Below are positions 51,102 through 60,396 of a stretch of DNA of 64,000 nt, piece after piece (position 1 is the first letter of the stretch; the number at the start of each line of letters is the position of its first letter). The stretch is from contig CAWFYK010000004.1 of the NCBI GenBank assembly GCA_963820035.1, positions 310,001 through 374,000 on the forward strand, given 5' to 3'. The notes below the pieces were generated by a model. That model ran no database searches and was not told where the DNA came from. It saw only the letters and a program-made list of their open reading frames with translations. Source of the stretch: JAWWPG01 sp963820035 (GTDB lineage: Bacteria > Actinomycetota > Actinomycetes > Propionibacteriales > Nocardioidaceae). A program made the translations under genes and the position numbers.

Positions 51102-54100
51102 TCACGACCGCGACGCGGTCATCTCCTGCACCTGCACCGTCGGCGGCCCGTCCAACGCAATGACCTGGTCCACCAACTCGAGACCCTCCGGCCGGTGGGT
51201 GATGAGCACCACGCTGCGGGTTTCCGCACCACCCACCAGGGAACGCATGACGTCCTGTGCGGTCTGCGCGTCCAGATGCGCCGTCGGCTCGTCCAGCACC
51301 ACCACAGGCTGGCCCGCGAGGATGACTCTGGCCAGGCCGAGCCGAGCCCGCTCGCCTCCCGAGACATCACGGTTCCCGTCACCCAGCCAGGTGTCCAGAC
51401 CCTCGGGCAGGCTGCGCAGCCATGGCCCGAGGCTGGCCGCCGACAGCGCTGCCTCGACCTCGGAGTCGGACGCCCCTGGTCTGGCCAGTCTGATGTTCTC
51501 TGCAAGGGTGGTCGCAAACACATGGGGGTCGTCGTCGAGGAGACCCACGGTGCGGCGTACGTCGTCCAGGGGACTGTCACGCAGATCCGTTCCTGCGTAG
51601 GTGATGGCACCGTCCGACGGGTCGATGAACCGCACGAGCAGAGCCGCCAGCGTCGACTTGCCCGAGCCGGACGGTCCGACCACCCCGATCCTGGCCCCCT
51701 TCGGCAGACTCAGGTCCAGACCGGCGATCGCCTTCGACGTCCCCCAGCCCCCGCTCAAGTCGGTCACCTCGAGGTCGTGGCGACCGGTTGCCAGCGGCAC
51801 GGGTGACGTCGGCTCTCGCACGGCAGGCTCGGCGTCCAGCAGCTCGCGGAGTCTGTCGAGCGCGCGGCGGGTGCGTACCTCCGCGACTGCCATGTCGGCG
51901 ACCGGCACGATCACCTCACCGAGCGCCAACGGAACCAACACCAGCAGAGCTCCGGTGGCCGAGCTCAGCCCACCACCGGCGACCGCGGGCCCGACAACCG
52001 CGAAAGACGCCGCCACCGCGACCCCGACGGCCACCATCGCAAGCGCCCGTCCGACCGCTGTCCGGCGGGACGACGACGCCAACAGCCGCTCCAGCCTTCG
52101 GCTCCGGGTGTCGACCCGGTCGAGCGCTTGGGCAGCCGCCCCCCACGACCGAAGCTCGTCGGAGCCTTCGACCAGCTCGGTGATGTCCTCACCCAGCTTG
52201 GCGCGCTCTCGTACGGCGGCAGCGTCCGGCGGGGCGACCGCCCACTCGATCAGACCGAACACTCCCCCGGCTCCGACGACGACGAGCGCGACGTCGACGA
52301 GCGCCGCGCTCGGTAGGACCAGAGCCACCAGGATGCCGGTGAGAGCCCCGGTGAGCGCCAGCGTGATGAGCGGCATCCAGACGCGGAGGCGACGGTCAAC
52401 CCAGCCCTCCACGTCGTCGACGACAGACGTCAGCACGTCGCCTCGTCGAAGCCCCAGACGACCAGGGGTCAGCGGAACGAGGGCGGCGTAGACCTGGGCC
52501 CGCTTCTCAGCGAGCATCCGCAGGGCGGCGTCGTGAGAGGTCAGCCGCTCGAGGTAGCGGAGCACCGGACGCGCGATCCCGAACGTGCGAACGGCCACGA
52601 TCGCAACCAGCAGGAAGAGCACCGGCGGATGCTGCGACGCGCGCACGATCAGCCAACCTGCGGTCGCGGTGAGAGCCACACCGGCTGCGGACGCCAGGAC
52701 CCCGAGCGCGATGCTCCCCGCGACTCCGAGCACCTCCTGGCGTCGCCCGGACGGGGTGGGCTCATCCGACGGGACGCCTTCCGCCTCGGGCTGCGCGACG
52801 ACCGGGCAGGGATCGGGCGTCGCTCCCTCGACGGCGTCGGCTTCGAGCTCGACGGACTCCAGAGCCGACGGGTACGCAGGAAGGGCCGCGTCGACGGGCA
52901 CGTGCGGGGCGCTGAGGACGATGACCTGGTCCGCTTCCCGGGCCACCGCAGGCTGGTGGGCCACGGCGAGGACGAGGGCGTGACGCGCCAACGCCCTGAT
53001 CGTGGTCACGACGACCTGCTCCGACTCGGCGTCGAGGTGGGCGGTCGGCTCGTCGAGCAGGACGACCGGGCGCCGCGCGACGATCACTCGCGCCAGCGCC
53101 AACCGGGCCCGCTCACCAGCCGAGAGGCTGAGGCCGTCCTCGTCGACCGTGGCAGCCAGCCCACCGGGCAGACTCGTGACGAGAGAGGCGAGCGCAACGT
53201 CGGCGAGTGCACCCCAGAGCTCGTCGTCGCCGGCGTCGAGGCGGCCCAGCCGGAGGTTGTCAGCGATGCTGCCGCGCACGAAGAACGGTCGCTGTGGGAG
53301 CCAGGCCACCTGCGACGACCACCACGTCTGGTCGAGGTCCTGGAGGCGGCTGCCATTCACCTCGATGGTCCCGAAGGCCGGCCTCACCCGCCCGAGGACG
53401 GCGGCCAGCAGGGTGCTCTTGCCAGAGCCGGAGGGCCCGGTCACCGCGACCAGACCAGGACCGTGCAGAGCCACGGTCGTGCACGCGAGCGCTGGTGCGG
53501 CCAGCCCCGGGTACTCGACCGAGATCCCGTCGAGGTCGAGCTCGATAGGTTGCCCCGCGAGCAATGGCGCCTCGATGCCCACTGGCGTCGCCGACGCGGG
53601 GACTGGGTGCTCCTCGTCGGGGACTGCGACGTCCTCGTCGCGCGGCCCCTCTGCCAGGATCGTGTCGACCTCGGCGAACGCGGCCTGACCTTGCGCGGCC
53701 GCGTGGAACTCTGCCCCCACCCGCCGTAACGGCCAATAGGCCTCGGGAGCGAGCAGCAGGACCGTCAGCCCGGTCTGGAGACCGAGCGACCCAGACGCCA
53801 GCCGGAGTCCGACCTCCACGGCAACGAGTGCCACGGAGACCGTCGCCACGAGCTCCAGCACCGCTGACGAGGCGAACGCGAGGCGGAGGGTGTCCATCGT
53901 CGCAACCCGGTAACGATGGGTGATCCTCCGGATCGTGCCCGTCTGGTGATCGGCCCGCCGGAACGAGACGAGCGTCGGCAGACCCTTGACGACATCGAGG
54001 AAATGCCCGGCCAGCATGGACATCTGACGCCACTGCCGCTGCGCTCGGGTCTGAGTCCGCCACCCCACGAGGGCCGCGAAGAGTGGGACGAGCGGCAGCG

Positions 54101-54587
54101 TCATCAGCACGATGAGGGCACTCAGCAGGTCCTGGGTCGCGATGGCCAGCACAGCGAGAGGAGGAAGTGCGACAGCGAGCACCAGGGCCGGGAGATAGCG
54201 AGTGAGGTAGGGCTCCGTCTCCTGGATGCCTCTGGTGGCGAGCACGACGACGGATCCCGTCGAGCGGTTCTGCTCGTCGTCCCGGGCGTCGAGGACGATC
54301 CGGTCGAGCAGGCGTCGTCGAAGACCGGCTCCGACCTGCGCCGCCGCCTGGGCAGCACCTCCGTCGCCGACGTACGACACGAGGGCTCGACAGGCCGAGA
54401 TCGTCACCAGGACGAGGATCCAGGTCGACAGGGGCCGGTGCTCGACCAACGCCACCACCGCACCTGCAACAGTGAACGCCTGCGCGACAACCAGCAATGC
54501 CTGCATGACCCCCGCGGCCAGCACGGCCGCGAGTGGCCTTCCGGCTGCCTGCAGGTGTCGCCGGACAGCCGGGTCGAGCGGCCTCAT
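51102..54587 (-). CDS. cydDC: Fused CydDC thiol-reductant ABC exporter
   Basis: A 1161-residue protein joining CydD and CydC. Each half has a six-helix membrane domain and an ATPase: Walker A TGPSGSGKSTLLAA and GPSGSGKSTLAALL, signatures LSAGERARLALA and SGGERARLGLA, Walker B VVLLDEPTAHLD and VVVLDEPTAHLD, with H-loops VLAVAHQP and LITHRP. CydDC exports glutathione/cysteine-type thiols and is needed to assemble cytochrome bd. An acidic linker (VELEADAVEGATPDPCPV) joins the halves. The ATG overlaps the cydB stop by 4 bp, completing a cydA-cydB-cydDC operon. Confidence 0.94.
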   Translation of the reverse strand: MRPLDPAVRRHLQAAGRPLAAVLAAGVMQALLVVAQAFTVAGAVVALVEHRPLSTWILVLVTISACRALVSYVGDGGAAQAAAQVGAGLRRRLLDRIVLDARDDEQNRSTGSVVVLATRGIQETEPYLTRYLPALVLAVALPPLAVLAIATQDLLSALIVLMTLPLVPLFAALVGWRTQTRAQRQWRQMSMLAGHFLDVVKGLPTLVSFRRADHQTGTIRRITHRYRVATMDTLRLAFASSAVLELVATVSVALVAVEVGLRLASGSLGLQTGLTVLLLAPEAYWPLRRVGAEFHAAAQGQAAFAEVDTILAEGPRDEDVAVPDEEHPVPASATPVGIEAPLLAGQPIELDLDGISVEYPGLAAPALACTTVALHGPGLVAVTGPSGSGKSTLLAAVLGRVRPAFGTIEVNGSRLQDLDQTWWSSQVAWLPQRPFFVRGSIADNLRLGRLDAGDDELWGALADVALASLVTSLPGGLAATVDEDGLSLSAGERARLALARVIVARRPVVLLDEPTAHLDAESEQVVVTTIRALARHALVLAVAHQPAVAREADQVIVLSAPHVPVDAALPAYPSALESVELEADAVEGATPDPCPVVAQPEAEGVPSDEPTPSGRRQEVLGVAGSIALGVLASAAGVALTATAGWLIVRASQHPPVLFLLVAIVAVRTFGIARPVLRYLERLTSHDAALRMLAEKRAQVYAALVPLTPGRLGLRRGDVLTSVVDDVEGWVDRRLRVWMPLITLALTGALTGILVALVLPSAALVDVALVVVGAGGVFGLIEWAVAPPDAAAVRERAKLGEDITELVEGSDELRSWGAAAQALDRVDTRSRRLERLLASSSRRTAVGRALAMVAVGVAVAASFAVVGPAVAGGGLSSATGALLVLVPLALGEVIVPVADMAVAEVRTRRALDRLRELLDAEPAVREPTSPVPLATGRHDLEVTDLSGGWGTSKAIAGLDLSLPKGARIGVVGPSGSGKSTLAALLVRFIDPSDGAITYAGTDLRDSPLDDVRRTVGLLDDDPHVFATTLAENIRLARPGASDSEVEAALSAASLGPWLRSLPEGLDTWLGDGNRDVSGGERARLGLARVILAGQPVVVLDEPTAHLDAQTAQDVMRSLVGGAETRSVVLITHRPEGLELVDQVIALDGPPTVQVQEMTASRS

Positions 54588-55615
54588 GACACAGGTGAGA
54601 CCGGTTCGGCCGCCAGCTCTTCGGTGGGGATGTGATGGGTCGAGATCCGGCGCCGGAACACCCAGTAGGTCCAGGCCTGGTAGCCGAGAACGATCGGGGT
54701 GAACACCAGCGCGACCACGGTCATGATCTTCAGGGTGTAGTCGGTTGCTGAGGCGTTGGTGGTGGTGAGGGAGTATGCCGGGTTGATCGTCGACGGCATC
54801 ACGTCGGGGAACAGCGCCACGAAGAGCCCGGCAACCGCGATCGCGATCGTCAGGAACGTCCCGAGGAAGCCCCACCCCTCATAGCCGAGGTAGGCGGCGT
54901 AGATGCCGGCCACCAGGCAGCCTGCAGCCAGCACGAACAGCACGAGGGACCACCCGTCGCCGCTGCTGATCTGTGTCCACAGCAGGAAGACCACGGCGAT
55001 GACGGCGGCACCGAGCCCGAGCTTCACCGAAAGGCTCCTGGCCCGGTGTCGGATGTCGCCGTCGGTCTTGAGCGCGATGAACATCGCGCCATGGGTGAGG
55101 AAGAGCGACAGGGTGGTGAGGCCGCCCAGCAGCGCGTAGGGGTTCAGCAGGTCGAAGAACGACCCGACGTAGTCCTTGGAGGAGTCGATAGCGACACCGT
55201 GCACGATGTTGGCGAACGCCACTCCCCACAGCAAGGCAGGCACCAGCGACCCGACGAAGATCGCGACATCCCACCGGTGCCGCCACGACGCGCTCGAGTG
55301 CTTGTTCCGGTACTCGAAGGCGACACCGCGCGCGATCAGGGCCAACAGGATCAGCAGCAGGGGCAGGTAGAACCCGCTGAAGAGCGTGGCATACCACTCC
55401 GGAAATGCCGCGAACGTGGCACCGCCGGCAACAAGAAGCCATACCTCGTTGCCGTCCCAGACCGGGCCGATCGTGTTGATCAGGACACGCCGTTCGACGT
55501 CGTCACGGGCCAGCGTCGTAGCGAGCATGCCGACCCCGAAGTCGAACCCCTCCAGGGCGAAGTAGCCGATCCACAGAATCGCGATCAAACAGAACCAGAC
55601 CGTCGTGAGCTCCAT
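54584..55615 (-). CDS. cydB: Cytochrome bd oxidase subunit II
   Basis: A 343-residue membrane protein with about eight or nine helices. The family start (TTVWFCLIAILWIGYFALEG, FDFGVGML) and GPVWDGNEVWLLVAGGATFA are intact. CydB forms the membrane heterodimer with CydA that reduces O2 to water with high affinity. It follows cydA by 20 bp and overlaps cydDC by 4 bp. Confidence 0.96.
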   Translation of the reverse strand: MELTTVWFCLIAILWIGYFALEGFDFGVGMLATTLARDDVERRVLINTIGPVWDGNEVWLLVAGGATFAAFPEWYATLFSGFYLPLLLILLALIARGVAFEYRNKHSSASWRHRWDVAIFVGSLVPALLWGVAFANIVHGVAIDSSKDYVGSFFDLLNPYALLGGLTTLSLFLTHGAMFIALKTDGDIRHRARSLSVKLGLGAAVIAVVFLLWTQISSGDGWSLVLFVLAAGCLVAGIYAAYLGYEGWGFLGTFLTIAIAVAGLFVALFPDVMPSTINPAYSLTTTNASATDYTLKIMTVVALVFTPIVLGYQAWTYWVFRRRISTHHIPTEELAAEPVSPVS

Positions 55616-55635
55616 GTCTTCCTCTCCTCGTCAGG

Positions 55636-57081
55636 TCAGTACGCGAAAGCCAGTGGGCGGTCGTCGGACGAGTCGCCGGATCCGGGGTCTGGTGGCTCCT
55701 CGAACTCGGGGGCCCCCTTCTTGATGGTGCGGAGCAGCAGGCCCACCTCGATAACCGCGAGGATGCCGTAGATGGCGGTCAACGAGATGACCGAGATCAA
55801 CGCCTCGGTCGTGCTGACTCCCGGGGAGACACCGTTGGCTGTCGTCATGAGCCCGAAGACCACCCATGGCTGGCGGCCGAGCTCGGTGAACAGCCAGCCG
55901 AACGAGTTGGCGCCCAGCGGCAGCAGGGGAAGCGAGATCGCGACCCATCGCCAGTGCGCCGATGCCAAGGAGCGGCCCTTGCGCATCATCAGCAGGAGCA
56001 GTGCCCCGAGCGCAGCGGCCAGCAGGCCGAGCCCGATCATCAGCCTGAAGGACCAGTACGTCACCGGGATGATCGGCGTGTAGTTGCCCGGGGAGTAGTA
56101 GGCCTTCCCAGGATCTTGGCCATATGTCTTGCGATACTGCGCGCGCAGCTGGTTGATGCCTTCGACTTTGCTGGTAAAGCTTCCGGTGGCCAGGAAGGAC
56201 AACAGGCCCGGGACCTTGATCGCGAACGTCTCCTCCGACCCGTTCAGGGTGCCGATGGTGAAGATGGAGAAGCTGGCCGGTTTCTCGGAGTTGTAGAGCC
56301 CCTCGGCGGCCGCCATCTTCATCGGCTGCTGGTCGGTCATGATCTTGCCCTGGATGTCTCCGGTCACCGCGACGCCGAGCCCGGCGATCACCAGGAGCCA
56401 GGCACCGGCCCGGGTCGCCTTGGCATACATGAGCTTGTCTGCCTTGGGCGTGCTGCTTCGAAGATGCAGCCAGAGCGCGACACCGGCGACGAACGCACCT
56501 CCGGTGAGGTACGACGCGACGATGGTGTGCGGGAAGGTGACCAGCTGGGTCGAGTTGGTGAGAACCGCCCAGAAGTCGGTCAGCTCAGCACGACCGGTCC
56601 TGGGGTTGTACTTGTATCCCACCGGGTGCTGCATCCAGGAGTTCGCCGCGAGGATAAAGTACGCCGACAGCACCGTGCCGATGTGCACGATCCAGATGCA
56701 GGCGGCGTGGATCTTGCGCGGAAGCTTGTCCCAGCCGAAGATCCACAGCCCCAGGAACGTCGACTCGAGGAAGAACGCCAGCAGCCCCTCGATGGCCAGC
56801 GGGGCTCCGAAGATGTCGCCGACGAACCGCGAGTACGCGCTCCAGTTCATCCCGAACTGGAACTCCTGCACGATCCCTGTGACCACACCGAGCGCGAAGT
56901 TGATCAGGAACAGCTTGCCGAAGAACTTGGTCAGCCGAAGATAGGCGGGTTCCTGGGTGCGCAGCCACGCCGTCTCGAAGGCAGCGACAACGGCCGAAAC
57001 GCCGATGGTGATGGGGACGAAGAGGAAGTGGTAGACGGTGATGATCCCGAACTGCCATCGGGCGATCTCCAGGACGTCCAC
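55636..57081 (-). CDS. cydA: Cytochrome bd oxidase subunit I
   Basis: A 481-residue subunit holding hemes b558, b595 and d. Conserved residues include ARWQFGIITVYHFLFVP with the heme-ligand His near the N-terminus, the EGLLAFFLESTFLGLW helix, SWMQHPVGY, the quinol (Q) loop with KMAAAEGLYNSEKPA, and GRQPW. The GTG at 57081 (VDVLEIARWQFG) matches family N-termini and has GAAAGG upstream; the frame continues to TTG 57141, which would add 20 acidic residues. DevR-like boxes lie upstream at 57164-57207. Confidence 0.93.
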   Translation of the reverse strand: MDVLEIARWQFGIITVYHFLFVPITIGVSAVVAAFETAWLRTQEPAYLRLTKFFGKLFLINFALGVVTGIVQEFQFGMNWSAYSRFVGDIFGAPLAIEGLLAFFLESTFLGLWIFGWDKLPRKIHAACIWIVHIGTVLSAYFILAANSWMQHPVGYKYNPRTGRAELTDFWAVLTNSTQLVTFPHTIVASYLTGGAFVAGVALWLHLRSSTPKADKLMYAKATRAGAWLLVIAGLGVAVTGDIQGKIMTDQQPMKMAAAEGLYNSEKPASFSIFTIGTLNGSEETFAIKVPGLLSFLATGSFTSKVEGINQLRAQYRKTYGQDPGKAYYSPGNYTPIIPVTYWSFRLMIGLGLLAAALGALLLLMMRKGRSLASAHWRWVAISLPLLPLGANSFGWLFTELGRQPWVVFGLMTTANGVSPGVSTTEALISVISLTAIYGILAVIEVGLLLRTIKKGAPEFEEPPDPGSGDSSDDRPLAFAY

Positions 57082-57163
57082 GGTCGGCCTTTCCACTTCC
57101 TCAGTTGTCTGTTCGGGCGCAGTTGAGGCCGCCTCCACCAACCTATCTACGTCTGTCGACGAT

Positions 57164-57207
57164 AGGACAACAGGGCCGGTCGACTCGCTCGACAGGCCAA
57201 AGGTCCC
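57164..57207. promoter_or_regulatory. DevR-like boxes upstream of cydA
   Basis: On the minus strand GGGAC-CTTT-GGCCT (57207-57194), with TC before GGGAC, fits the dormancy-box consensus well; a weaker GGCCCTGTTGTCCT (57177-57164) is 30 bp nearer to the gene and shares TTGTCCT with the arcA sites. Confidence 0.5.
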
Positions 57208-57296
57208 GAGTCGGTGCGTCGCCGGTCACATCGGCCCGGCGCTCGCTACAGTCAGACGAGAGGACGAGCCGACCTGCGCGTCGGCCCCTGACCGGG

Positions 57297-57326
57297 CGCC
57301 CCCTTCGACCCCCGACGGAGGGGGCG
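57297..57326. terminator. GC-rich hairpin related to the one after tRNA-His
   Basis: CGCCCCCTTC (57297-57306) pairs with GGAGGGGGCG (57317-57326) around the loop GACCCCCGAC, the same loop as in the hairpin at 24325-24357. It stands between divergent cydA and the kup remnant, where no transcript obviously ends. Confidence 0.5.
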
Positions 57327-57374
57327 TCCTCACGTCCCCAATCACATGGGTGAGTCGAGGCCGGTGGCGCGTCC

Positions 57375-58400
57375 GTGTGCGCGTCGTGTTCGCCGCGCCC
57401 ATCCCGACTGTGGGGCATAGGCTGCCCGGCACTGGCGAAACCCTCGGGAGGCGAGCGGCCGTCCGCCCACCTCGTCCTGCTGATCGCGGCGGTCGGCGTG
57501 GTGTTCGGCGACATCGGCACCAGCCCGCTGTACGCCGTGCAGACCATCTTCGAGCGCACCGCCGTACGCCCGATTCCTATCGACGAGACATCGATCTACG
57601 GCGTCGTCTCCGTCCTCATCTGGACGATCACGTTGATCGTGACGATCCTCTATGTCCGGCTCTTCATGCGCGCCGACAACGACGGTGAAGGTGGGCTGCT
57701 CTCCCTGCTGTCGCTGCTTCGTGCTGACGTTCCTGGCCGCCAATACCGTGAAGATCCTGGAAGGTGGCTGACTCCCGGTCTCCATCGGTGTCATCTTCTT
57801 CGTCATCCTCACGACCTGGCACCGCGGTCGCCAGCTGAGCGACGCCGCACGCGACCGAGTCGAGGGGGACCTGCAGGACTTCGTCGACGAGCTGCGCGAA
57901 GACGCGTCGTCGGTTCAGCGGGTCTCGGGCTGCGCCGTGTTCCTCAGTCGCGGCGAGGGGAAGGCTCCGCTCGCGATGCGGGCCAACGTGGAGCACAACC
58001 ACACGCTGCACTCCTGCACTCCTGCACGGTGCTCCTCACCCTCGAGACCGAGTCCGTGCCGCGGGTACGGCGGGCGGACCAGCTGACGGTGAGCGATCCG
58101 GGGTTCGCCAACGATGGGATCAGCTACCTGACCGCCCGTCTCGGCTACCAAGACCACCCGAGTCTGCCCACCCCCCTGCGCGAGGCCGTCGAACACGGAC
58201 TCGAGGCCGATGAGGACGACATCGAGGGGGTCAGCTACTTCCTGTCGATCACTCGGCTGCGGGTGACTCGGGCGCCGGGGATGGCCCGGTAGAGGAAGCA
58301 CGTCTAACGCACGATGGCGAGGCTGACGTCCGACCCGGTGGAGTTCTTCGACCTCCCCCGGGAGCAGACCGTGACGATGGGCGCGGAGATCGAGATCTAG
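57375..58400 (+). pseudogene. kup: Remains of a Kup-type potassium transporter
   Basis: The start of Kup is clear (LVLLIAAVGVVFGDIGTSPL, YGVVSVLIWTITLIVTILYV, ADNDGEGGLLSLLSLLR). It then jumps in another frame to the end of the membrane domain (LTFLAANTVKILEGG, then TGA where Trp belongs, then LPVSIGVIFFVILTTWHRGR) and the cytosolic domain (VEGDLQDFVDELREDASSV, VPRVRRADQLTVSDPG, EADEDDIEGVSYFLS), ending MGAEIEI at 58400. About half of the gene is deleted, with a nonsense codon, a frameshift at a small ACTCCTGC duplication near 58015, and a stop at 58292. It cannot make a transporter. The true 5' end is uncertain. Confidence 0.85.
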
Positions 58401-59058
58401 CCACCGCGTGCGAACCCGCCTTCCCCGGATTCGTCCTGCCCAGCGCGCGGGGTGCTAGCCGGTGCCGCCCGGACGAATCCGCCCTCGCCGTCGAGCTTTG
58501 CGAAGGAGATCGCGGGCATCTGCCAGGACGTGTTCCAAGGCTCCTGACGGCTCGAGCCGGCCGGAATGGCGTGGCGGCCCCTGATACCGGAGGCCTCGAC
58601 GTCCGGGGATGAACCTGAGTGAGGAGTTAGTCCCGGACAGGTGTTGTCCGGACCCTCCGGGTCATTTAAACTTGCGCCAGTCGAGTTGCTAGCACGTACG
58701 AGATTGATCCGGCGAACGGTCCGCGACCCTCCCCGAGAAGGTCGCGGATCAGGTTTACGGGTGTTGACAGCCGACTGATACCGGAGGCCGGGACGCGAGT
58801 CTCGCCCACGATACGACGCCGAACCGCTTGCCTGGCAAGGGATCGCCGTCCACACCGGTATCGATGACGCCCCGGCGCGTCGGGCTCCTGTCCGGCGTAA
58901 ACGGAGGTGGAGGGCACGCGGGTCCGGAGGGGGATCCACGCTGCTCGACAGGTTCCGGGCGCCACGTTTCGCGTGGCGCCCGGCGCCGCGTCCCGGCCCC
59001 CGAGCGCCTCGCGGGCCCGACTCGGGTCTCGCGGCGGCGGTAGCGGCGACCCGGTGTC
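58401..59058. other. Unassigned intergenic stretch with repeats and hairpins
   Basis: No convincing gene. Contents: a lone 13-bp copy of the array-unit core (CCTGACGGCTCGA, 58543-58555); a 15-bp direct repeat CTGATACCGGAGGCC (58581-58595 and 58775-58789); a stem CCGCGACC/GGTCGCGG near 58720-58750; a relatively AT-rich patch around 58660-58700; and a strong hairpin at 58955-58983. It looks like the scar of lost DNA. Confidence 0.5.
58955..58983. terminator. Strong hairpin downstream of the DUF6295 gene
   Basis: CCGGGCGCCACG and CGTGGCGCCCGG are perfect 12-bp arms around the loop TTTCG. It lies 76-104 bp after the stop of the minus-strand DUF6295 gene and may terminate that operon; no T-run is present. 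Confidence 0.5.
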
Positions 59059-59421
59059 TCAGATCCGAGACATTTCCGGGCTCGCTGGCAGGCCCCCCTC
59101 GACCGGTTCAGCTGTGGCCGGCATCAGGTCGCGCAGCCGGGTGACCTGGACCTCGCTCAGGCCGGAGATGTCGAGTGGGACGCCCACGAGAGCCTCCGCC
59201 ACGGTGGCGATCATCCGGATCGCGGACTCGGCGGTGAGCTCGACTGCCACCCGAGCCGAGGCGCCTCGCTCCGGTGCCGCGAAGTCGATGTTCAGGGTGT
59301 GCTCCGCGGCGGCATGCACCGGATGGTCGACATAGACCGTGGCGGTCGAGAGTGGGAACCAGCCCGCGGCTCCCTTGCCACTGCCTTCAACCGCGCAGCG
59401 AGCGGTCTGGTAGGTGCACAT
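59059..59421 (-). CDS. DUF6295-type protein
   Basis: A 120-residue protein beginning MCTYQTARCAVEGSGKGAAG and containing YVDHPVHAAAEHTLNIDF, a pattern I recall for the DUF6295 family, which has no known function. Two Cys and several His near the N-terminus could bind a metal. Its start overlaps the stop of the dienelactone hydrolase gene (TGATG), so the two are translated together. Confidence 0.75.
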   Translation of the reverse strand: MCTYQTARCAVEGSGKGAAGWFPLSTATVYVDHPVHAAAEHTLNIDFAAPERGASARVAVELTAESAIRMIATVAEALVGVPLDISGLSEVQVTRLRDLMPATAEPVEGGLPASPEMSRI

Positions 59422-60185
59422 CAGGACTCCTTCGCGTACGCCGGACGACCCAGGTGAGTCGCGAGAAACCCTCGGGTGATATCCCAGGCCTCGACGGCGA
59501 CTCCCGGTCGGTAGGTCGGGCGGTCGACCGCGAAGAAGGCATGCCCGGCGCCTGTGAAGCTGTGGAACTCGTGCGGCTTGGCCGCCTCCGCGAGCAGGGC
59601 ATCCAGCTCGGCCACCTCGTCGGGTGACGGGTGGGAGTCCTCCGTGCCGAAGAGCCCGAGCAGGGGGCACCCCAGCTTGGGCAGCAGGTCTCGGATCGGC
59701 GTCGCCGTCAGCCCTCGGCCAGCCGGCGGAGGTGAGAGCACGAACGCTCCATAGCAGTCCACCGCGGCGTCGAACGGAAGTCGGCAGGCCGCCAGCACAG
59801 CCTGCCGACCGCCCGAGCAGAAGCCCATGACGCCGGACGTGCCATTGCTGGTCGGCAAGCTCAGGAGATAGTCACGGGCGGCCCCGACGTCACCGACCAG
59901 CCGGTCGTCCGGGACGCCGCCAGCGGCCCGGTTCGCGGCGGCTGCATCGTCCGGATCGGCGCCTGGCGCCTCGCGGTAGTGGAGGTTCGGACAGACGGCC
60001 GCGTATCCCCACCCGGCGAACCGCCGCACGATCTCCTTCGTGGCCGCATCGAACCCCGGCATATGGTGGATGATGACGACCCCCGGGGTGCTCCGGTCGG
60101 TCTGCGGGAGCCCGACGTAGGCCTCGATCTCGTCGCCTCCGGCGCCGGTCATCTCGACGGTTCCTGCTACGATCGCCTGCCGCAT
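59421..60185 (-). CDS. Dienelactone hydrolase family protein
   Basis: A 254-residue alpha/beta-hydrolase. The triad is visible: Cys in VMGFCSGGRQ (the DLH nucleophile), Asp in FGTEDSHPSP, His in TGAGHAFFAVDRP; the oxyanion region is VVIIHHMPGFDAAT. Family members open dienelactones or related esters in aromatic catabolism, though many act on other substrates. GGGAGG precedes ATG 60185. First gene of a pair with the DUF6295 protein. Confidence 0.92.
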   Translation of the reverse strand: MRQAIVAGTVEMTGAGGDEIEAYVGLPQTDRSTPGVVIIHHMPGFDAATKEIVRRFAGWGYAAVCPNLHYREAPGADPDDAAAANRAAGGVPDDRLVGDVGAARDYLLSLPTSNGTSGVMGFCSGGRQAVLAACRLPFDAAVDCYGAFVLSPPPAGRGLTATPIRDLLPKLGCPLLGLFGTEDSHPSPDEVAELDALLAEAAKPHEFHSFTGAGHAFFAVDRPTYRPGVAVEAWDITRGFLATHLGRPAYAKES

Positions 60186-60295
60186 CAAGCCTCCCTCAGC
60201 ACGATCCCTGCCGAAGTCTAGTCCGACCCCGTGTGGCGGTCGGAGCGGTCCACGAGATCCCAGGTCAGACGCGCTTGGGCCACCGGGGGGCCGCC

Positions 60296-60324
60296 TTGTC
60301 AGGCACCTTCCACACCTGTAGAAT
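60296..60324 (+). promoter_or_regulatory. SigA-type promoter of the 51-residue protein gene
   Basis: TTGTCA (60296-60301), exactly 17 bp, TAGAAT (60319-60324): one of the best consensus promoters in the window. The leader would begin near 60331 and overlaps an inverted repeat GTAAGA...TCTTAC (60325-60355) with inner CACT/AGTG pairs, which could be an operator or a leader hairpin. Confidence 0.75.
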
Positions 60325-60396
60325 GTAAGAGTCACTGCAGCCAGTAGTGTCTTACGTCACAGATCCGCTCCCAGGGAGCTCGAACCGGAGGAAGTT

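Noticed and set aside
52533..53729. A 398-codon open frame on the plus strand inside cydDC
   Set aside because: Antisense shadow; the minus strand carries complete ABC exporter motifs.
57180..57400. A c-di-AMP (ydaO-type) riboswitch ahead of kup
   Set aside because: Kup genes often carry one, but I cannot find the conserved core motifs here.
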